Of a stretch of 64,000 nucleotides of DNA, positions 23,090 through 35,239 are shown one piece after another. Under the pieces are notes generated by a model that searched no databases, was not told where the DNA came from, and saw only the letters and a program-made list of their open reading frames with translations. Made by a program: the position numbers and the translations under genes. The stretch is from Mytilus galloprovincialis (taxonomy: Eukaryota > Mollusca > Bivalvia > Mytilida > Mytilidae). Numbering within the stretch: the stretch's first letter is position 1; every line of letters begins with the position of its first letter. The stretch spans positions 56,627,078 through 56,691,077 of the forward strand of contig NC_134841.1 in assembly GCF_965363235.1 (NCBI RefSeq). The letters are read 5' to 3'.

Positions 23090-23309
23090 CAGGGAATCGC
23101 AGAGGCATAAGCAGACAGTCATCGTTTACTTAAACGATTACAATCTTAATCAGGTTTTCGATAGAAAAAGACGAGATGTATCGGACGTTGGCTCAGTTCC
23201 CACAGAATCTAATGTAAAACATAACTCGTTGTTGTCATCGAGTGTATTCAGAATTCCCGACAAACTCCACTCTCAAGCTGTTGTACACTGGTCTGGAGAA
23301 AATGGCAAG
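23090..23309 (+). pseudogene. Inverted duplicate of the SORL1-like exon
   Basis: Identical in the part I compared to the exon at 8413-8643 but on the opposite strand. It begins inside the exon, so the start codon and signal peptide are missing. It keeps the furin-type site, the VVHWSGE motif and the donor (GGCAAG|GTAAGA). The new upstream sequence is a long T-rich tract ending TTTTCAG|CAGGG, so the copy now looks like an internal 220-nt exon. An open frame reaches further upstream through a hydrophobic stretch, but its first codon is GTG and it has no ATG. Probably a non-functional duplicate; recruitment as an exon of another transcript is possible. Confidence 0.7.
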
Positions 23310-23448
23310 GTAAGATTTATATTTTTATGAATGTGTATTATGTGTAGCTATATAGGTAAAACACGTGTCTTTTTTATAACTTAAAAGTACTTTTCCAAAC
23401 AAAACAACAAAACACACCTTGTTACATGAAGTCGTATCGTTGAATGGA

Positions 23449-23650
23449 AAAAAAAAAGACGGAAAGAAAAAGATTGTCTTCATATCAAATTGTTTTCACG
23501 GAAAGTGTCGTGCAAGAAGCAAGTTCTCTTCACTCCCTGATGTCGCCCCTGCATTTTTTTCGTGATCCATGTTTCTATTTTACTTTTGGTTTTCGGAGTT
23601 GATGGTCGTTGGTACTTCTGTGTCTCGGGTTTCACGGTCTTTTGTTCTTT
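23449..23650. repeat. 200-bp direct repeat, right copy
   Basis: Right partner of 22848-23051. The two differ by very few bases, so the event was recent or gene conversion keeps them alike. Confidence 0.88.
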
Positions 23651-23832
23651 TATTTTCCTACTTTATGGCTATAGTCTGAGTGTTGATTTTCATTTCTAAA
23701 CGTGCGCAATGTTGCATGTCCACCAATGTCCAGATATTGTGCGATGCTACTGGACACAGAAAAAAATGTCTTTTCTGCATCGATAATAGAACTTGATATC
23801 AAAGAATACAAAACTGCCTTTTTTGTATATTT

Positions 23833-24140
23833 AACCACAGGCCTTGGGCATATGATACAGATATATTTTTCTCTCGTTGATTTAAGATATTCAATTTTCT
23901 ATATTAATAATGCATATATATCACTTTTGTGCATGTCACACCTAGTTTCGAGTGATCTAAACGACTCAGAGAAAATACCCAATTTTTCTTAGTATGGATT
24001 GTAAAATTGGGTATTTTCTCTGAGACATGCACAAAAGTGATACATATGTATTATAAATATAGAAAATTGACTATTTTGATCAACAACAACAAAAAAATAA
24101 AAATATATATGTATCATATACCCAAGCACCTGTGGACAAA
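23833..24140. repeat. Imperfect palindrome of about 310 bp
   Basis: The left arm (ACCACAGG..TTGGGCATATGATACA, ATTCAATTTTCTATATT, ATCACTTTTGTGCATGTC, CAGAGAAAATACCCAATTTT) is mirrored by the right arm (AAAATTGGGTATTTTCTCTG, ACATGCACAAAAGTGAT, AATATAGAAAATTGA, TGTATCATATACCCAA..CCTGTGG). The left arm carries an extra 30 bases. A foldback element is likely. Confidence 0.8.
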
Positions 24141-24804
24141 ACTACATAGCTGACATGGTATAAATTAAGTAAAACCACCGATTTCCCGGTACCAAATCAT
24201 TTGAAAAAAAAACAACAACAATGTATTGCCATATGACCTTTAACATTGAAGGGTTAAACTTGCATTAAGTCGTGTTCAGACAGAAAATAAAGGAATATGG
24301 GGTAAACATACACGGGAACTTATCGCACACAAAGTCAATGTATAGAAAAAATACAAATGATCAATGGTCAAAATTTTTATTCCTGTTCTTCATCTGAGGG
24401 TACTCAAAAATAAAAGAATCATTAATACTGTAAAAGAAAGTCAAGATGGTCCCTAGTGTTGAATCAAGCAGTACTAGTACTTAAAGTATATTAATTAATA
24501 CTGCACTGTCACTATTTTTAAATCTAGTCATAAAAAAAATCATCAAAGTCAGCACAATACAAGACAAGAGCAGACAGACAGACCCGGAATTAATGATTAT
24601 GAGAAATACGAATTTTACTTTATCCTACATATCGGTCTTTTAATATTGCCCCTAAAACCTAAAAGTCTTAAATTATAATGAATCTATGTTTTTGCATTGA
24701 GACCAGAATATTGTCGAAAAAATAGCTAAAGATTATTTGCGTTTCAATGTTAGAAAGAGTCCGTGGAACGCTCAGAATGCACGATTTTGCGTTATTTTAC
24801 TCAA

Positions 24805-24905
24805 AGCTTCTGGGGGCCTTGAGCGGCCCCCAGACACTTCGCCAAAATTTTTTTCGCCTCGCTACGCTCAGCGAATATATTTTGCCTCATTATTAAAAGA
24901 GGCTA
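24805..24905. repeat. Dispersed-repeat remnant with a GC palindrome
   Basis: It contains the palindrome CTGGGGGCC..GGCCCCCAG and the words CCTCGCTACGCTCAGCG and GGCTAGTTACGGCCCTGA, which I associate with short bivalve dispersed repeats. Boundaries are uncertain. Confidence 0.45.
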
Positions 24906-25265
24906 GTTACGGCCCTGATATGTAAGAAAATGGATTATTAGTAAAAAAAGTTTAATTTTCCCGCCACTTGCAGTTAACATCTTTTGGCGCTTTCATACCT
25001 ATACTATGACGTCGACATTTTTTGCGTTATCGTAAAGACAATCAAAAAAGATATTCAGGGCACTGAAGGGTTTTGTTTAAATTTGTTTGGCAGCGAAAGG
25101 GTTAACGGTGCTTTTTTGTGGACTTTAGCGGAACTTGCTATTGTGGACTTTAAAGGGAAATCACACTATTGTTTATACACATTGCTCTCGGTGCCGCTAT
25201 AGTGTCGTGGCCGTATTATGACGTCGCCGTTTTCGATTCCGTCGCAGTGGTTGCTAATTTCTAAA

Positions 25266-25397
25266 ATGGCGACCCGCTCGAAGGGACGTTTCACTAAAGC
25301 AGAAAAAAGCAAACCACATTTTGATTTAAGTGCAACAATGAAAATGCTACTTGAAATGGACACAATCACAATGTATGGCAACAAAAATAGCCGATAG
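25266..25397 (+). CDS. Small ORF, 43 residues
   Basis: ATG in a strong context (TAAAATGGCG) opens a 43-residue frame (MATRSKGRFTKAEKSKPHFD...) ending at TAG. The basic start resembles the N-termini of transposase-like proteins but nothing recognisable follows. Could be a truncated element, a micropeptide or chance. Confidence 0.25.
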   Translation: MATRSKGRFTKAEKSKPHFDLSATMKMLLEMDTITMYGNKNSR

Positions 25398-25427
25398 TGG
25401 TCTTGATATGGTCTTGATATGAATTAC

Positions 25428-25850
25428 CGTCCGCTCAACTCATTTTTGTATATAAAATAAAATACTTTAAGTTTACTGTAAAGTTTATATAATTTCAAAT
25501 AAAATATTTATTGATCTCGCAGATTTCTTAGTTGTATGAAAAAATATTGTAAAACAAAAGAGATATTAAAAATTTTTGTCGATCAATATAATCAACACGT
25601 AAATTGGCGAATATGAAATCCGTCCGGTCAATTTTTTTTTTGTAGAAAAACAATTTGTTTTACTATAAAGTTTAAATTTTCATATAAGATAACTATTAAT
25701 CTCGCAGATTTCTTAGTGGTATGAACAAATACTGTAAATCAAAAGAGATATTAACACGTTTTGTCGATCAGTTCAATATACGTAAAGCATACATAAAGCG
25801 AAATCCGTCCGGTCAATTGTTTTTGCTCAAAAATACTTTTTTAAACTATT
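25428..25850. repeat. Direct tandem repeat of about 190 bp, two and a half units
   Basis: The units share CTCGCAGATTTCTTAGT-GTATGAA, AAAAGAGATATTAA, TTGTCGATCA and CCGTCCGGTCAATT. The first unit is incomplete. Confidence 0.75.
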
Positions 25851-25893
25851 TTTGTTAGATTTTCATAAAAAAATAGTCTTGTATCTCTAATGC

Positions 25894-26608
25894 GGGGTTC
25901 ACACATTGCCGATTATTGCTCCCGTTTGAGATCAGACAGCGATACGACACGAAAAGTGAAAAAGTCGGATTAGTATCCTCAATTATCTGGAATGTCCTAT
26001 TATTGTCTGAACGCAGTCGTTTTAGTTCGTAACAGATTCCTACTGGTCGGGAAGGGTCCGAATAGTTTGGCAAAGCACCCCGACAGTTAGGTGCGTCCCG
26101 TAACATTCGGGGAAACTCAGCCGATTTTGTCTAGTCGGATTACAATCGTGCCTATGTCGTGACAGATTCTGCTGTATCTGATCGAATTCCTAACAATGTT
26201 CTGTGTATTCGGGACGGTGTCCTGTGGAACGGGAATGATCTGGAGAAGTCCCGACAATAACAGAATACAATACGACTGAGACCAGACAAAGCCGTTTGCA
26301 ATGCGATAGAGCGGACCGTGATAGGATTACGTTCCGACAGTACCTGATCATCCCGATTATGCCGACAGTTTTCGAACGGATAACTTCCGTCAGCGTCTGT
26401 TCACTGTCTTGTCACTATCTGATCTCTGTCTGATTACATTCGGTAGAATCGGGACGCAGTCGTGACAGACTCGGTCGAATTTTACCTGGCGAAAGATACA
26501 AATCGAATTTCCATCCACGATTCACAGGATCTTGATCAGACTTTTGACAAATTTTAATCGGGAATGGTCCTGTCAAGGACGTCAGTAAAAATCGTGAATG
26601 TGTGACCC
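25894..26608. mobile_element. CpG-rich 715-bp element with inverted ends
   Basis: The left end GGGGTTCACACATTGCCGATT is imperfectly complementary to the right end AATCGTGAATGTGTGACCC. The interior is unlike the surroundings: rich in CG and in words such as TCGTGACAG, GTCGGATT and CGGGAC in both orientations. No target duplication was recognised and there is no coding region. Confidence 0.55.
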
Positions 26609-26619
26609 AAGCTTAAGGT

Positions 26620-27950
26620 ATTCAAATATTAAAATAATCTATCAAGTAACAAGAAAGTTCCGGTGCATGAATATCCTGTCACAATACGGGCAAACGTCCT
26701 GTCATTAGTGTATAACCCAGCTGTTGGCAGCGTATCGTCGCGATGCGGTATGTGGGATTCAGCGTATATTTTCCGGAAAAAAATAACAATATATTATTAC
26801 CAAGAGAAACAGCATGTAAGCGTACAGCTTCCAGAACTTGTAGTTTTCAGTCCAGCATAGGGACGTAAACAAGAACAAGGAGTTTCTGTCGACTGTAAGT
26901 TTTCTCATATCACATGCAACGTCATTACTGTATAGTCTTCTATACTACATGTATAAACAATTCATCAAAACTTAATTTCACATTTATATTTATCCGGTTC
27001 AGCCTGTCGGGTTATACAAAACCGGGTCAAAATTCATCAGTCAATATGTTCTAGTTCTGAATATGTATTTAACTTGCCACTGGCCGTTAATGTGTGAAGT
27101 GTTTGAAATATTATTTATTTCACATGCGACGACATAAATTATCCAAGTGTCATCCATCTTTCCTAAAATATTCCTTTGGTATCTTACGTCTCTCTTTCCC
27201 TCTATTTTTTCTTTATCTTTTGGGGAGGTGGAGCACAAATACATGAACACGAGTTATTTGTAGAGTAAGAAATATCAAACGCTATTTAAGAATAACGCCA
27301 TTTAAAAATCACTGTAAGAAGCATACAAAATTTTACATCGGTTGCTTGCTGTCGAAATCAATGAAAATTTAGCACCGTATTATAAAATAAATCATACTCA
27401 ATATTTCTTTAATGCTTTGTAAAGGCTTACATAATTTAAGCACCAAAAAAAATTATATGTTGTTGTATTTCTTCAAACTGTAGCTACATGCAGCAAACTG
27501 TACGACCAGCAGATTAAAACATACATGTACGACCGCTAGACGTCATAGCAATATGGGAATATCAAACACCTTACCTCGTTATTTGGTCCTATTGATGACC
27601 ACAACAAAAGTTCCACACTGTATATTTGGATTTACAAGTCACCGACAAGAGAAATATTTAACACACACATACATGTATTTATGTAGAGTAACATATCTTT
27701 CGGAGTGCTAAACTGTAACCATCACACCAGGGTCCGTCTTGTAAAAGAGTATTCAACTCATATAGAAAAATGTTCTTATGCTGAATCTCGTGTAATATTG
27801 CCACTGAAATATTTGCAAAAATTAAGAAAAAGACGGGGAAAAAAAACTAGTAGTTCAGATGTAGGTGCGTGTTCAGATCTCTCAATGTGATCACTTGCCT
27901 TTCAAAAAAACAGTGACATATAGAGATTGTCGGAATCCGATCATGACTGC
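26620..27950. other. Gene-free stretch
   Basis: No supported gene. A 65-residue open frame at 26663-26860 and a possible 44-nt non-coding exon at 26859-26894 (TTTTCAG ... ACT|GTAAGT) were seen but cannot be supported. Confidence 0.45.
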
Positions 27951-27960
27951 AAAGGACAAC

Positions 27961-28556
27961 AATTTTTGTCGAGCCTTCGACTTTAGTCGAAAAAGGGAGA
28001 CATAGCGATCCTACATTCTGTCGGCGTCGGCGTTCACAAATATTCACTCTGTGGTTAAAGTTTTTGAAATTTGAATAACTTTCTTAAACTATTCTGGATT
28101 TCTACCAAACTTGGACAGCAGCTTGTTTATGATCATAAGATAGTATCCAGAAGTAAATTTTGAAAAAAAGAATATCCATTTTTTCTGTATTTTACTTATA
28201 AATAGACTTAAGTTTTCTGCCAGGATACAATACATTGACTTTGTGGTTCAAGTCTTTTTTAAATTTTAATAACTTTCTTATACTATTCTGGATTTGTACC
28301 AAACATGGACTGAAGCTTGTTCATGATTAAAAGCTAGTATCTAGAAGGACATTTTGTTAAAATTTTGTACCTGTTTATCCGTATTTTACTTATAAATGAC
28401 CTTAGTTTTTCTTCCAGTTAATATTACATACAGTCTACAGTTTTTAAAACATTTATTAGATTCATAAACTATCCTTAATTTTTACCAATCTTGCAGTCCG
28501 ATATGCGGTTTAATTAGAACAAAAGAATTCGACCTCTTGTGTTTAGAAGGTAGAAA
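27961..28556. repeat. Dispersed repeat beginning GTCGAGCCTTCGAC
   Basis: It starts with a hairpin (TTCGACTTTAGTCGAA) and contains two diverged copies of a unit of about 180 bp with AACTTTCTTA-ACTATTCTGGATTT and ACCAAAC-TGGAC. It fits a repeat family known to me from bivalves. The end is approximate. Confidence 0.6.
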
Positions 28557-28559
28557 AGT

Positions 28560-29505
28560 GAAACAAACTTTGTATACGGTTGTCAAGATGTCACAAAAGT
28601 TACTTTCCGTAAAGTCATTATAAATATTTGCATTCACGATGTTTAATTTTCATATTGTACAATTGTTAACAATGCAACCTGCAAACAATCGTTTTTAAAA
28701 CGACCATAAGTCAAGCTGTTACGTCATTTAGGGGGTCTCCTTAAAAACTGCTTCTTTTTTTTGCCCGACATAGAAAAAATCTGTGGAAAATTACAAAAAT
28801 TGAGAAATGAATTGTCAATCGTTTAAGACCATTCCCAAAGTGGCACACCTAAAATTGACATTTGGACGCAATTTCAAAGTTGGATGTTATATGACGGGGT
28901 TTTGTTAATAAATTTACACATCGAACACACCCGTCCTATATATGTAACATCACATGACTTTTAAGTGATTAAAACTAATTTATTTTAAATAATATTTGCA
29001 TGTTTGACATGTTTTTTTCTTAAACAATTACATTTACACCGACAGTCATAATTTCTGTATTATTTAAAAAAGTTTTGTTCCACATTTTATTACATCTTAG
29101 TTATACAGTAACCCGGATTGGTTGATCATTGTGAAGTTGCATATATTTATATCGTTGTATTCCTTTTGTTTGTGTTAACCAATTGTCGCTCGGAATTATT
29201 TTTTATACATCATTTATTGATCTTGTAATTTAGTTTGCGTCTTATTTCTTTGGTGTCATATTTTGGCTAATATGTTTGTGTTCGATCATACAGTATAATA
29301 AGTCGGTAGTTGCCCGCGAATGGATTTTTTTTTAACTTCTTGTGACTCTTTGCGTCTTATTTGTTGATTGCAGTTGGTTTTTGTTTTGTGTCATGTGGAG
29401 ATATGGTGTGATTTTGTTTTTCTTTTGATGTGTTTGCATCTTAGATTGGGATTGCACTGAGTTATTTCATGATTTCTTTTGTGCTATATTTTCGATACAT
29501 TTTTA
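28560..29505. other. Gene-free stretch
   Basis: AT-rich sequence with no feature that can be supported. Confidence 0.5.
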
Positions 29506-29507
29506 TT

Positions 29508-29788
29508 GCCCCACCTATAGTAGAGAGGCATTATGTTTTCTGGTCTGTGCGTCCGATCGTTCGTTCGTTCGTTCGTCCCGCTTCAGGTTAAAGTTTTTGG
29601 TCAAGGTAGTTTTTGATGAAGTTGAAGTCCAATCAACTTGATCAACTTGAAACTTAGTAAATATGTTCCCTATATGATCTTTCTAATTTTAACGCCAAAT
29701 TAAATATTGACCCCAATTTCACGGTCCACTGAACATGTAAAAAAAAAGTGCGAGTGGGGCATCCGTGTACTATTGACACATTCTTGTT
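29508..29788. repeat. GCCCCACC-ended dispersed repeat
   Basis: It runs from GCCCCACCTATAGTAGAGAGG to GAGTGGGGCATCCGTGTACTA and has a CGTT microsatellite near 29558-29575. The short inverted ends (GCCCCAC and GTGGGGC) and the wording match a common bivalve repeat in my memory. Confidence 0.65.
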
Positions 29789-30333
29789 AGTCTATCTTAT
29801 AGCATCTTACAATTGGCTCACTCTATTTTTCTCATACATGCTCACTATTACAAGTCAAGTACTATAGTAGTACACCGGTGTCTTCATATTTCATGTACTA
29901 CACATGCGTATATATATTACTCGAATGTGAAACATGCAACAATACTCTACCAAAGCAAGCCAGGAAACAATCCATCAACAAGGAATTAAGTTATTCATTT
30001 AACTTTAAACGGGGTATGGTTTTCTTGTCTGAGCGCGACCATTTATTGTCCGCCTCCACCAATAAAATATTTTTTTCTTTCAAAACTTAACACTTTAAGG
30101 TTTAGGAAGATCAGAATTCATAATATTTTTTCTGGTTTTAAATTTTGCCTGACAACAATATTTTTTCGAACGAATTTTGGATCAGACGATATTTTTGTTG
30201 AATGAATCTTACCCCTCACTCTTTTTCACAATTTGAAGTTAAATTTTCGTTCCCGTATGTAAATAACCAGCACAAAGACTCATTTTTTTTTTATACATTT
30301 GAAGACTTCCATCGCACTGTTCAAACCAATATT

Positions 30334-30488
30334 CAGTGGCGGATCTAGAATTTTACATTAGGAGGGAAAAGGGGGGTGGGCTAACTGAGCTAAGGGGAGC
30401 TCGCTCCAGTCATGCTTCAGTGATTCCCTATGTTTAATCAAACATATTTTCCCGACGAAAGCCCCCCCCCCCCCCCCCAGAATCCGCC
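30334..30488. mobile_element. Short MITE with GGCGGAT ends
   Basis: The left end CAGTGGCGGATCTAGA faces the right end CCAGAATCCGCC, with a C-homopolymer of about 18 before the right end. Non-coding. Confidence 0.55.
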
Positions 30489-30499
30489 TTTTTTCTTTA

Positions 30500-32010
30500 A
30501 AACGTTGTTCTTATACATCTTCTTACCTCCATGTTATTGTCTCAAGTCTTCAGTCTTTGCACCAAACACTTACAATCAACCAAGCCGTTGCTAAGACGGT
30601 GCTTAAAAGAGCAGCGGCTTGGGTTAAAATTGTACTTACTAGACAGTTTTTGATAATCTGTTACAGTTTTGTACAAGAGTTAGTCCTTTGTTGTTTTAAT
30701 AATAAAAACGGAACTATTATGATGTTATTGGAAATATCGAGTTTGCTTGATATTGACAAATCAAAAATTCAAGTCACATGGTAATGTTTGGGATGCTTAA
30801 ACCTTTGACATATTTTGTAAGTTGAAATATGACTATACTAATTTAAAGACCTTTTTTGGGGTGTTAACATTTACGGTTGACTAGCATATTTTAGTAGAAT
30901 GTACAACCTGTTTTATTTTAAAAAAAAATGATGATTCTAAAAGATAACGAAAATTAAGCATATGTTCTTTATTCTGTTCTTGAACAGGGCTCTAATTTAA
31001 AAAAAAGAAGGGTTCAGCTGATCAAGTTCTATGAAGAAGGAGAAAGAGGAAACCAATGGCACTGCTATATCATCTCAAAAATTATATAAATTATTACCAT
31101 CAGTATTTCAAGGCTATGAAGGATGCATTCACATCTCTTCTGTTATGATCCATACGTTTGACAAATTATGTATATAAAAAAAAACAAGTTCCTTTTGTGG
31201 CATAACTTTATTCATATAGATTATTTCTCCTACATATCTTTATATATTGCTTTCTTTAGTTCAAATTGGAATCTCAGATAAGCATCTGGTACTTTAAAAC
31301 CTCTCCTCTCTGTTCTATGCCTCTGGTCGACATGTGTACTTCAGAATAATTCCTAACTGTCGAATGTATATAGCAGAACTTTCACATAACTTCTTGATAA
31401 AACTGCTGTCTATCTCCCTTTTCGACACTGCAAACATAAAAATCGAACAGGCAATTAAAGAGGGGGTTGCAACTACATGTTCCCCGTACAAACGGATCGG
31501 AACTAAGAGCTCTTTCCCGGATCTGACACTGGATTTATACATCAGATGCATCACAAAATATAAACATGTTATTTAATATACTAGAATATGAAATAAAGAA
31601 AATTTAAAATATTAATCGAAAATGTTGAATTATAATTTATGTCTACGAAACCGAAAGTTCCTACTTAATTGGCCTTGTTTTCAAATCATATCAAATGTTT
31701 TCATTGGTCTTCACATGTTAGAATAATGTAGGTTATTGCATATTCTTCAGAGCTGTATCTTCAACTAATGAATTGAAAAAGAGGGGATGGATATACGTAC
31801 TAAACATTAATTTTGTCTGTATTTTCAACATATCTAACAAACATGTGAGAAAAATTAGTTTAAGAATACAAATATCTCTCTCATTCTGTAAACAGATATT
31901 GTAGGATTGTTAAGGTATTTTGGTGTTTTTGAACCCCCCCCCCTTTTTTTTGTAATGTACACCACAAAAAACATTTAGTTAGGATAAAGAACTAATAAAC
32001 GATAGTCCTA
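30500..32010. other. Gene-free stretch
   Basis: Open frames of about 80 residues occur on both strands at 31315-31576. Neither has convincing splice sites and I cannot choose between them. Confidence 0.4.
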
Positions 32011-32014
32011 TAAT

Positions 32015-32370
32015 GTAAGGCTTCAGAGTTTCATTTCATTTACATTCAACATGTTTATCGGATTTTTTTTTAATATCAATGTTGAACCGTTATTTTTTAT
32101 CGGATTTTTTTTTAACTACCAATGTCGAACCGTTGAACCGTTCAACATTGATAGTAAACAAAAGTTCGATAAAAAACGTTGAATGTAAATGATATGAACC
32201 TCCGGTCTTATATTAGAGGACAATATATAAGACTTCTGAGATTCATATCATTTACATTCAACGGTTTTATCGGATTTTTTTTTATTACTTTGAACCGTTC
32301 AACATCAATAGTGAAAAAAAATCCGATATAAAAACGTTGAATATAAGTGATATGAACCTCCGAAGTCTTA
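32015..32370. mobile_element. Two hairpin MITEs in tandem
   Basis: Each unit is nearly a palindrome: TAAG-CTTC-GAG-TTCAT..CATTTACATTCAAC..TTTATCGGATTTTTTTT, then the inverse back to CTCCG..TCTTA. Unit 1 covers about 32015-32211 and unit 2 about 32227-32370, separated by 15 bases. Confidence 0.75.
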
Positions 32371-32379
32371 TGTAATAGC

Positions 32380-35235
32380 ACTACGGTAAAAAGAATAATT
32401 GAAATTCAGTTAATTGAGTGTGGGAGGCTATTTTAATCCACTTTATGAGTGTGTATTATATAATGTTACAATGTAACAAACCTATCGAACACACCGTGAA
32501 AAATAACATTATCTCCCCTGGAAATGCTTAACAACAAGATACAAAAAGCTGCTACCTTTTTTTGCCCTATATCACATGATTATGAAAACACATCACATAG
32601 ATAGGGAATACTGTGCTTGTGTACACGTTTGAATGTGTAGGTGGCACACTCAGAACGATTGTCTCCAGATTTTTTTTTAAAATTCGTTCCGGCCTTTCCG
32701 GGTTCACGTAGCAACACGTTTCTTTCCTTTCTAGCTATTCCTGATTATGAATAAATCGAAAACATGCATTTATCCCAAAGCAACAACTATTAAACAACTC
32801 ACCTATACCAATGGTGATCGTCTAATTCCTAGCTGATTCCTTTAATCGTACCTTTCTTGACGACACCCATCGTTGTAGCGTCTACCATTGGAGGTAGCGA
32901 AATTACATGATTTGACAGGAGAGCGAAATAAACAAGGGGAGCAATTTTATCGAAACGCATTCCGGACTGTTGGACAGAAGCTTCTTACAATGAAAAGATA
33001 GTATCGAGCGGAATATTCTTATTGATGTTTTCACCCTCATTTTTTTTGAGGGATTAACAGCAAAAGAAGGCGAGACACTGGGTTCCGCGGATCCCTTACG
33101 ATTTTTTTTAATAATAAGGCAGCTGATTTTCTCTTGATATCTTGGTTCTTTAAAAATAATGGCCAACATGATATATCAGAGTGCTGAAAATGACACGCAC
33201 AACTAATCAGTTATTTTCAAATTACCTATTATTAATCCGTATTGGGAAACAAAAGTAAATATACCATATTGAAACATAAATGTGATAAAAGAATATACAT
33301 TCAAAGAAAAAGAGGTGCACCAACCGAAAATAGAAACTGCAATCTTTCTCTTAATTTCATTGGATATACAATAATACAATACTAATTTATTAACATTTCA
33401 CCATCAATAATATCGGATCTCAAAATTTAAACTCTTACCAAAATTTCTCATTCTATCTCACAGTAATACTATAACTTGGAAGTTCTAAGCGGAACTCGAG
33501 CTTTGTCTAGAACTCTTAATTACTCGAGTTAATATGCGAACTCAAATTGATACTCGAACTTCAACTCAAAATCTAACTGGAACTCGAACTCATTAAAATG
33601 TCTACAAATGTTATCAACACTTCACTTGTCATCTGATAAAAAACTAGAGTTAGATAAAATATATCAACTTTTCCACAGAAACACGGAAAGATGTAACAGA
33701 ACAAGAAAAAAGAACTATTTCCGTTTATTATAAGTTAAAAGATTTATTTATTACATATCAACTGGGAACATTATATATATATGTTCCTGATATCAATATA
33801 ACGTTACGATGTGTCTTTTATTATCAATCTGTATGAGCACTGAATTATCAGAAGCATTGTATTTCTCATAACGTACCAAGGTTGCGCGAATAATTGAACG
33901 GAAATATCATATATAAGTAATACATAAAGCTTTCATACCATGGCGATGAACACTGAGCATATTATGTACAATAAACACGAAACGATGTATGGGTGATTTT
34001 TTAAGAAAATAGAAATATCGGCTCTGAAATTAATTTAAATTTGAAAGAATATGGATTTAAAATGGTGCTAAATTATAAAATAAAGGAAAATCAAATTATG
34101 GGCGACAATGTTTAAAAAAGAAATATTTGATAATCACATTCTAAGCATTCAAACCCTCATTTATAAGTGTTGACATGTTCCCCTACGACTATGTTCATTG
34201 ACTTTGGTACTAAACAAAACAAAATATGCATTTACATTTATACATTATAGTGCACAGAAAATAATTTATAAGATGTGGTTCACAAGTTTTATTCTCGCTA
34301 TTTTAAATTCATAGTACGTTTTCACAAGCAGGGAATTTAAAATATTTAAAGGAATCACTAATTCCAGAGAAATATGTCTGTTAGTTAATACATAATGTCA
34401 GTTTATATATAAAAAAAATCAACCAAATACTGTTCATTTATAATGAAGACTTCAGAATACAGTAAATGTTTGTTATTCGCCGGTTGTCATGTTCATCGTG
34501 AATGAAAAAAAAGTTAAAAATCATTCAATATGTAATTTCAAGACCTTCGAAGGAATACACCACTAAAACAAGTGCCTTGTTACACTTTACATGTAGCATA
34601 TGTTTTTCTCCTTGTTTATCCTGAAATTTGTTTGTTCAATCCAGCAGTCATTTTGTGGGGATTATCTATGATTCGTTGATTCGTGACCTACGACCAAACA
34701 AATTATCATCACAAAACTTAAATAAACCTTTATATTTGCGTTTTTTTTCTTTCTGTATTGAACATTTTGTACAGGTTTCTTCTATCCACCGAGCAAGGTC
34801 ATGATTTCTTGTGATATGACGTGTGATGTACAGCCAACTATATTAGAGTGTACTACGGCTTGGAAATATATTGGGAGACATTAGGCATTTGAGCTGGCTT
34901 TCTGCTGGGAACAGTATGTCAATATACATATATATGTATATATGTTCCTGCTTTCTGTAACTGCTAGCAAGTCAGGATTTTCATTGGTTGTCTAATGTGA
35001 TACCTTCACCGTCGTATTTTGTTATTTTTATAGATTTGAGTATAGATAGTAAGGCATAATTAACATTATTATGATGAAATAACATTGAACAGCAACTCTT
35101 TTTTAACGATTTTTTCTTGTTCAGATTGTAAAAACCTCTATAGCTTCGCTGCCCTCCTGACTCCCTGCCTCGGTATAAACAGAAGGCAAGCTACGCCACT
35201 GTCGTATGCCCTTAAGCCTATCTTTAGTTAAGTTT
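32380..35235. other. Gene-free stretch
   Basis: AT-rich sequence without a supported gene. At 33483-33600 there is a loose run of AACTCGAACTC-like words. Confidence 0.5.
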
Positions 35236-35239
35236 CAAA

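Noticed and set aside
22962-23330. Chimeric protein with a new hydrophobic leader fused to the SORL1-like exon
   Set aside because: The open frame begins with GTG and contains no ATG before the homologous part, so a eukaryotic start is not available. An internal-exon reading is more plausible.
23702-23992. 96-codon frame on the + strand
   Set aside because: It runs into the left arm of the palindrome and has no coding signature.
26663-26860. 65-codon frame near the CpG-rich element
   Set aside because: No family, no splice support and a composition consistent with chance.
26859-26894. Possible small non-coding exon between TTTTCAG and ACT|GTAAGT
   Set aside because: Good sites at both ends, but no neighbouring exons to connect; such pairs arise by chance in AT-rich DNA.
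31315-31576. Two opposed frames of about 80 codons
   Set aside because: Both look equally plausible on paper and neither has supported splice sites, so I could not defend either as a gene.
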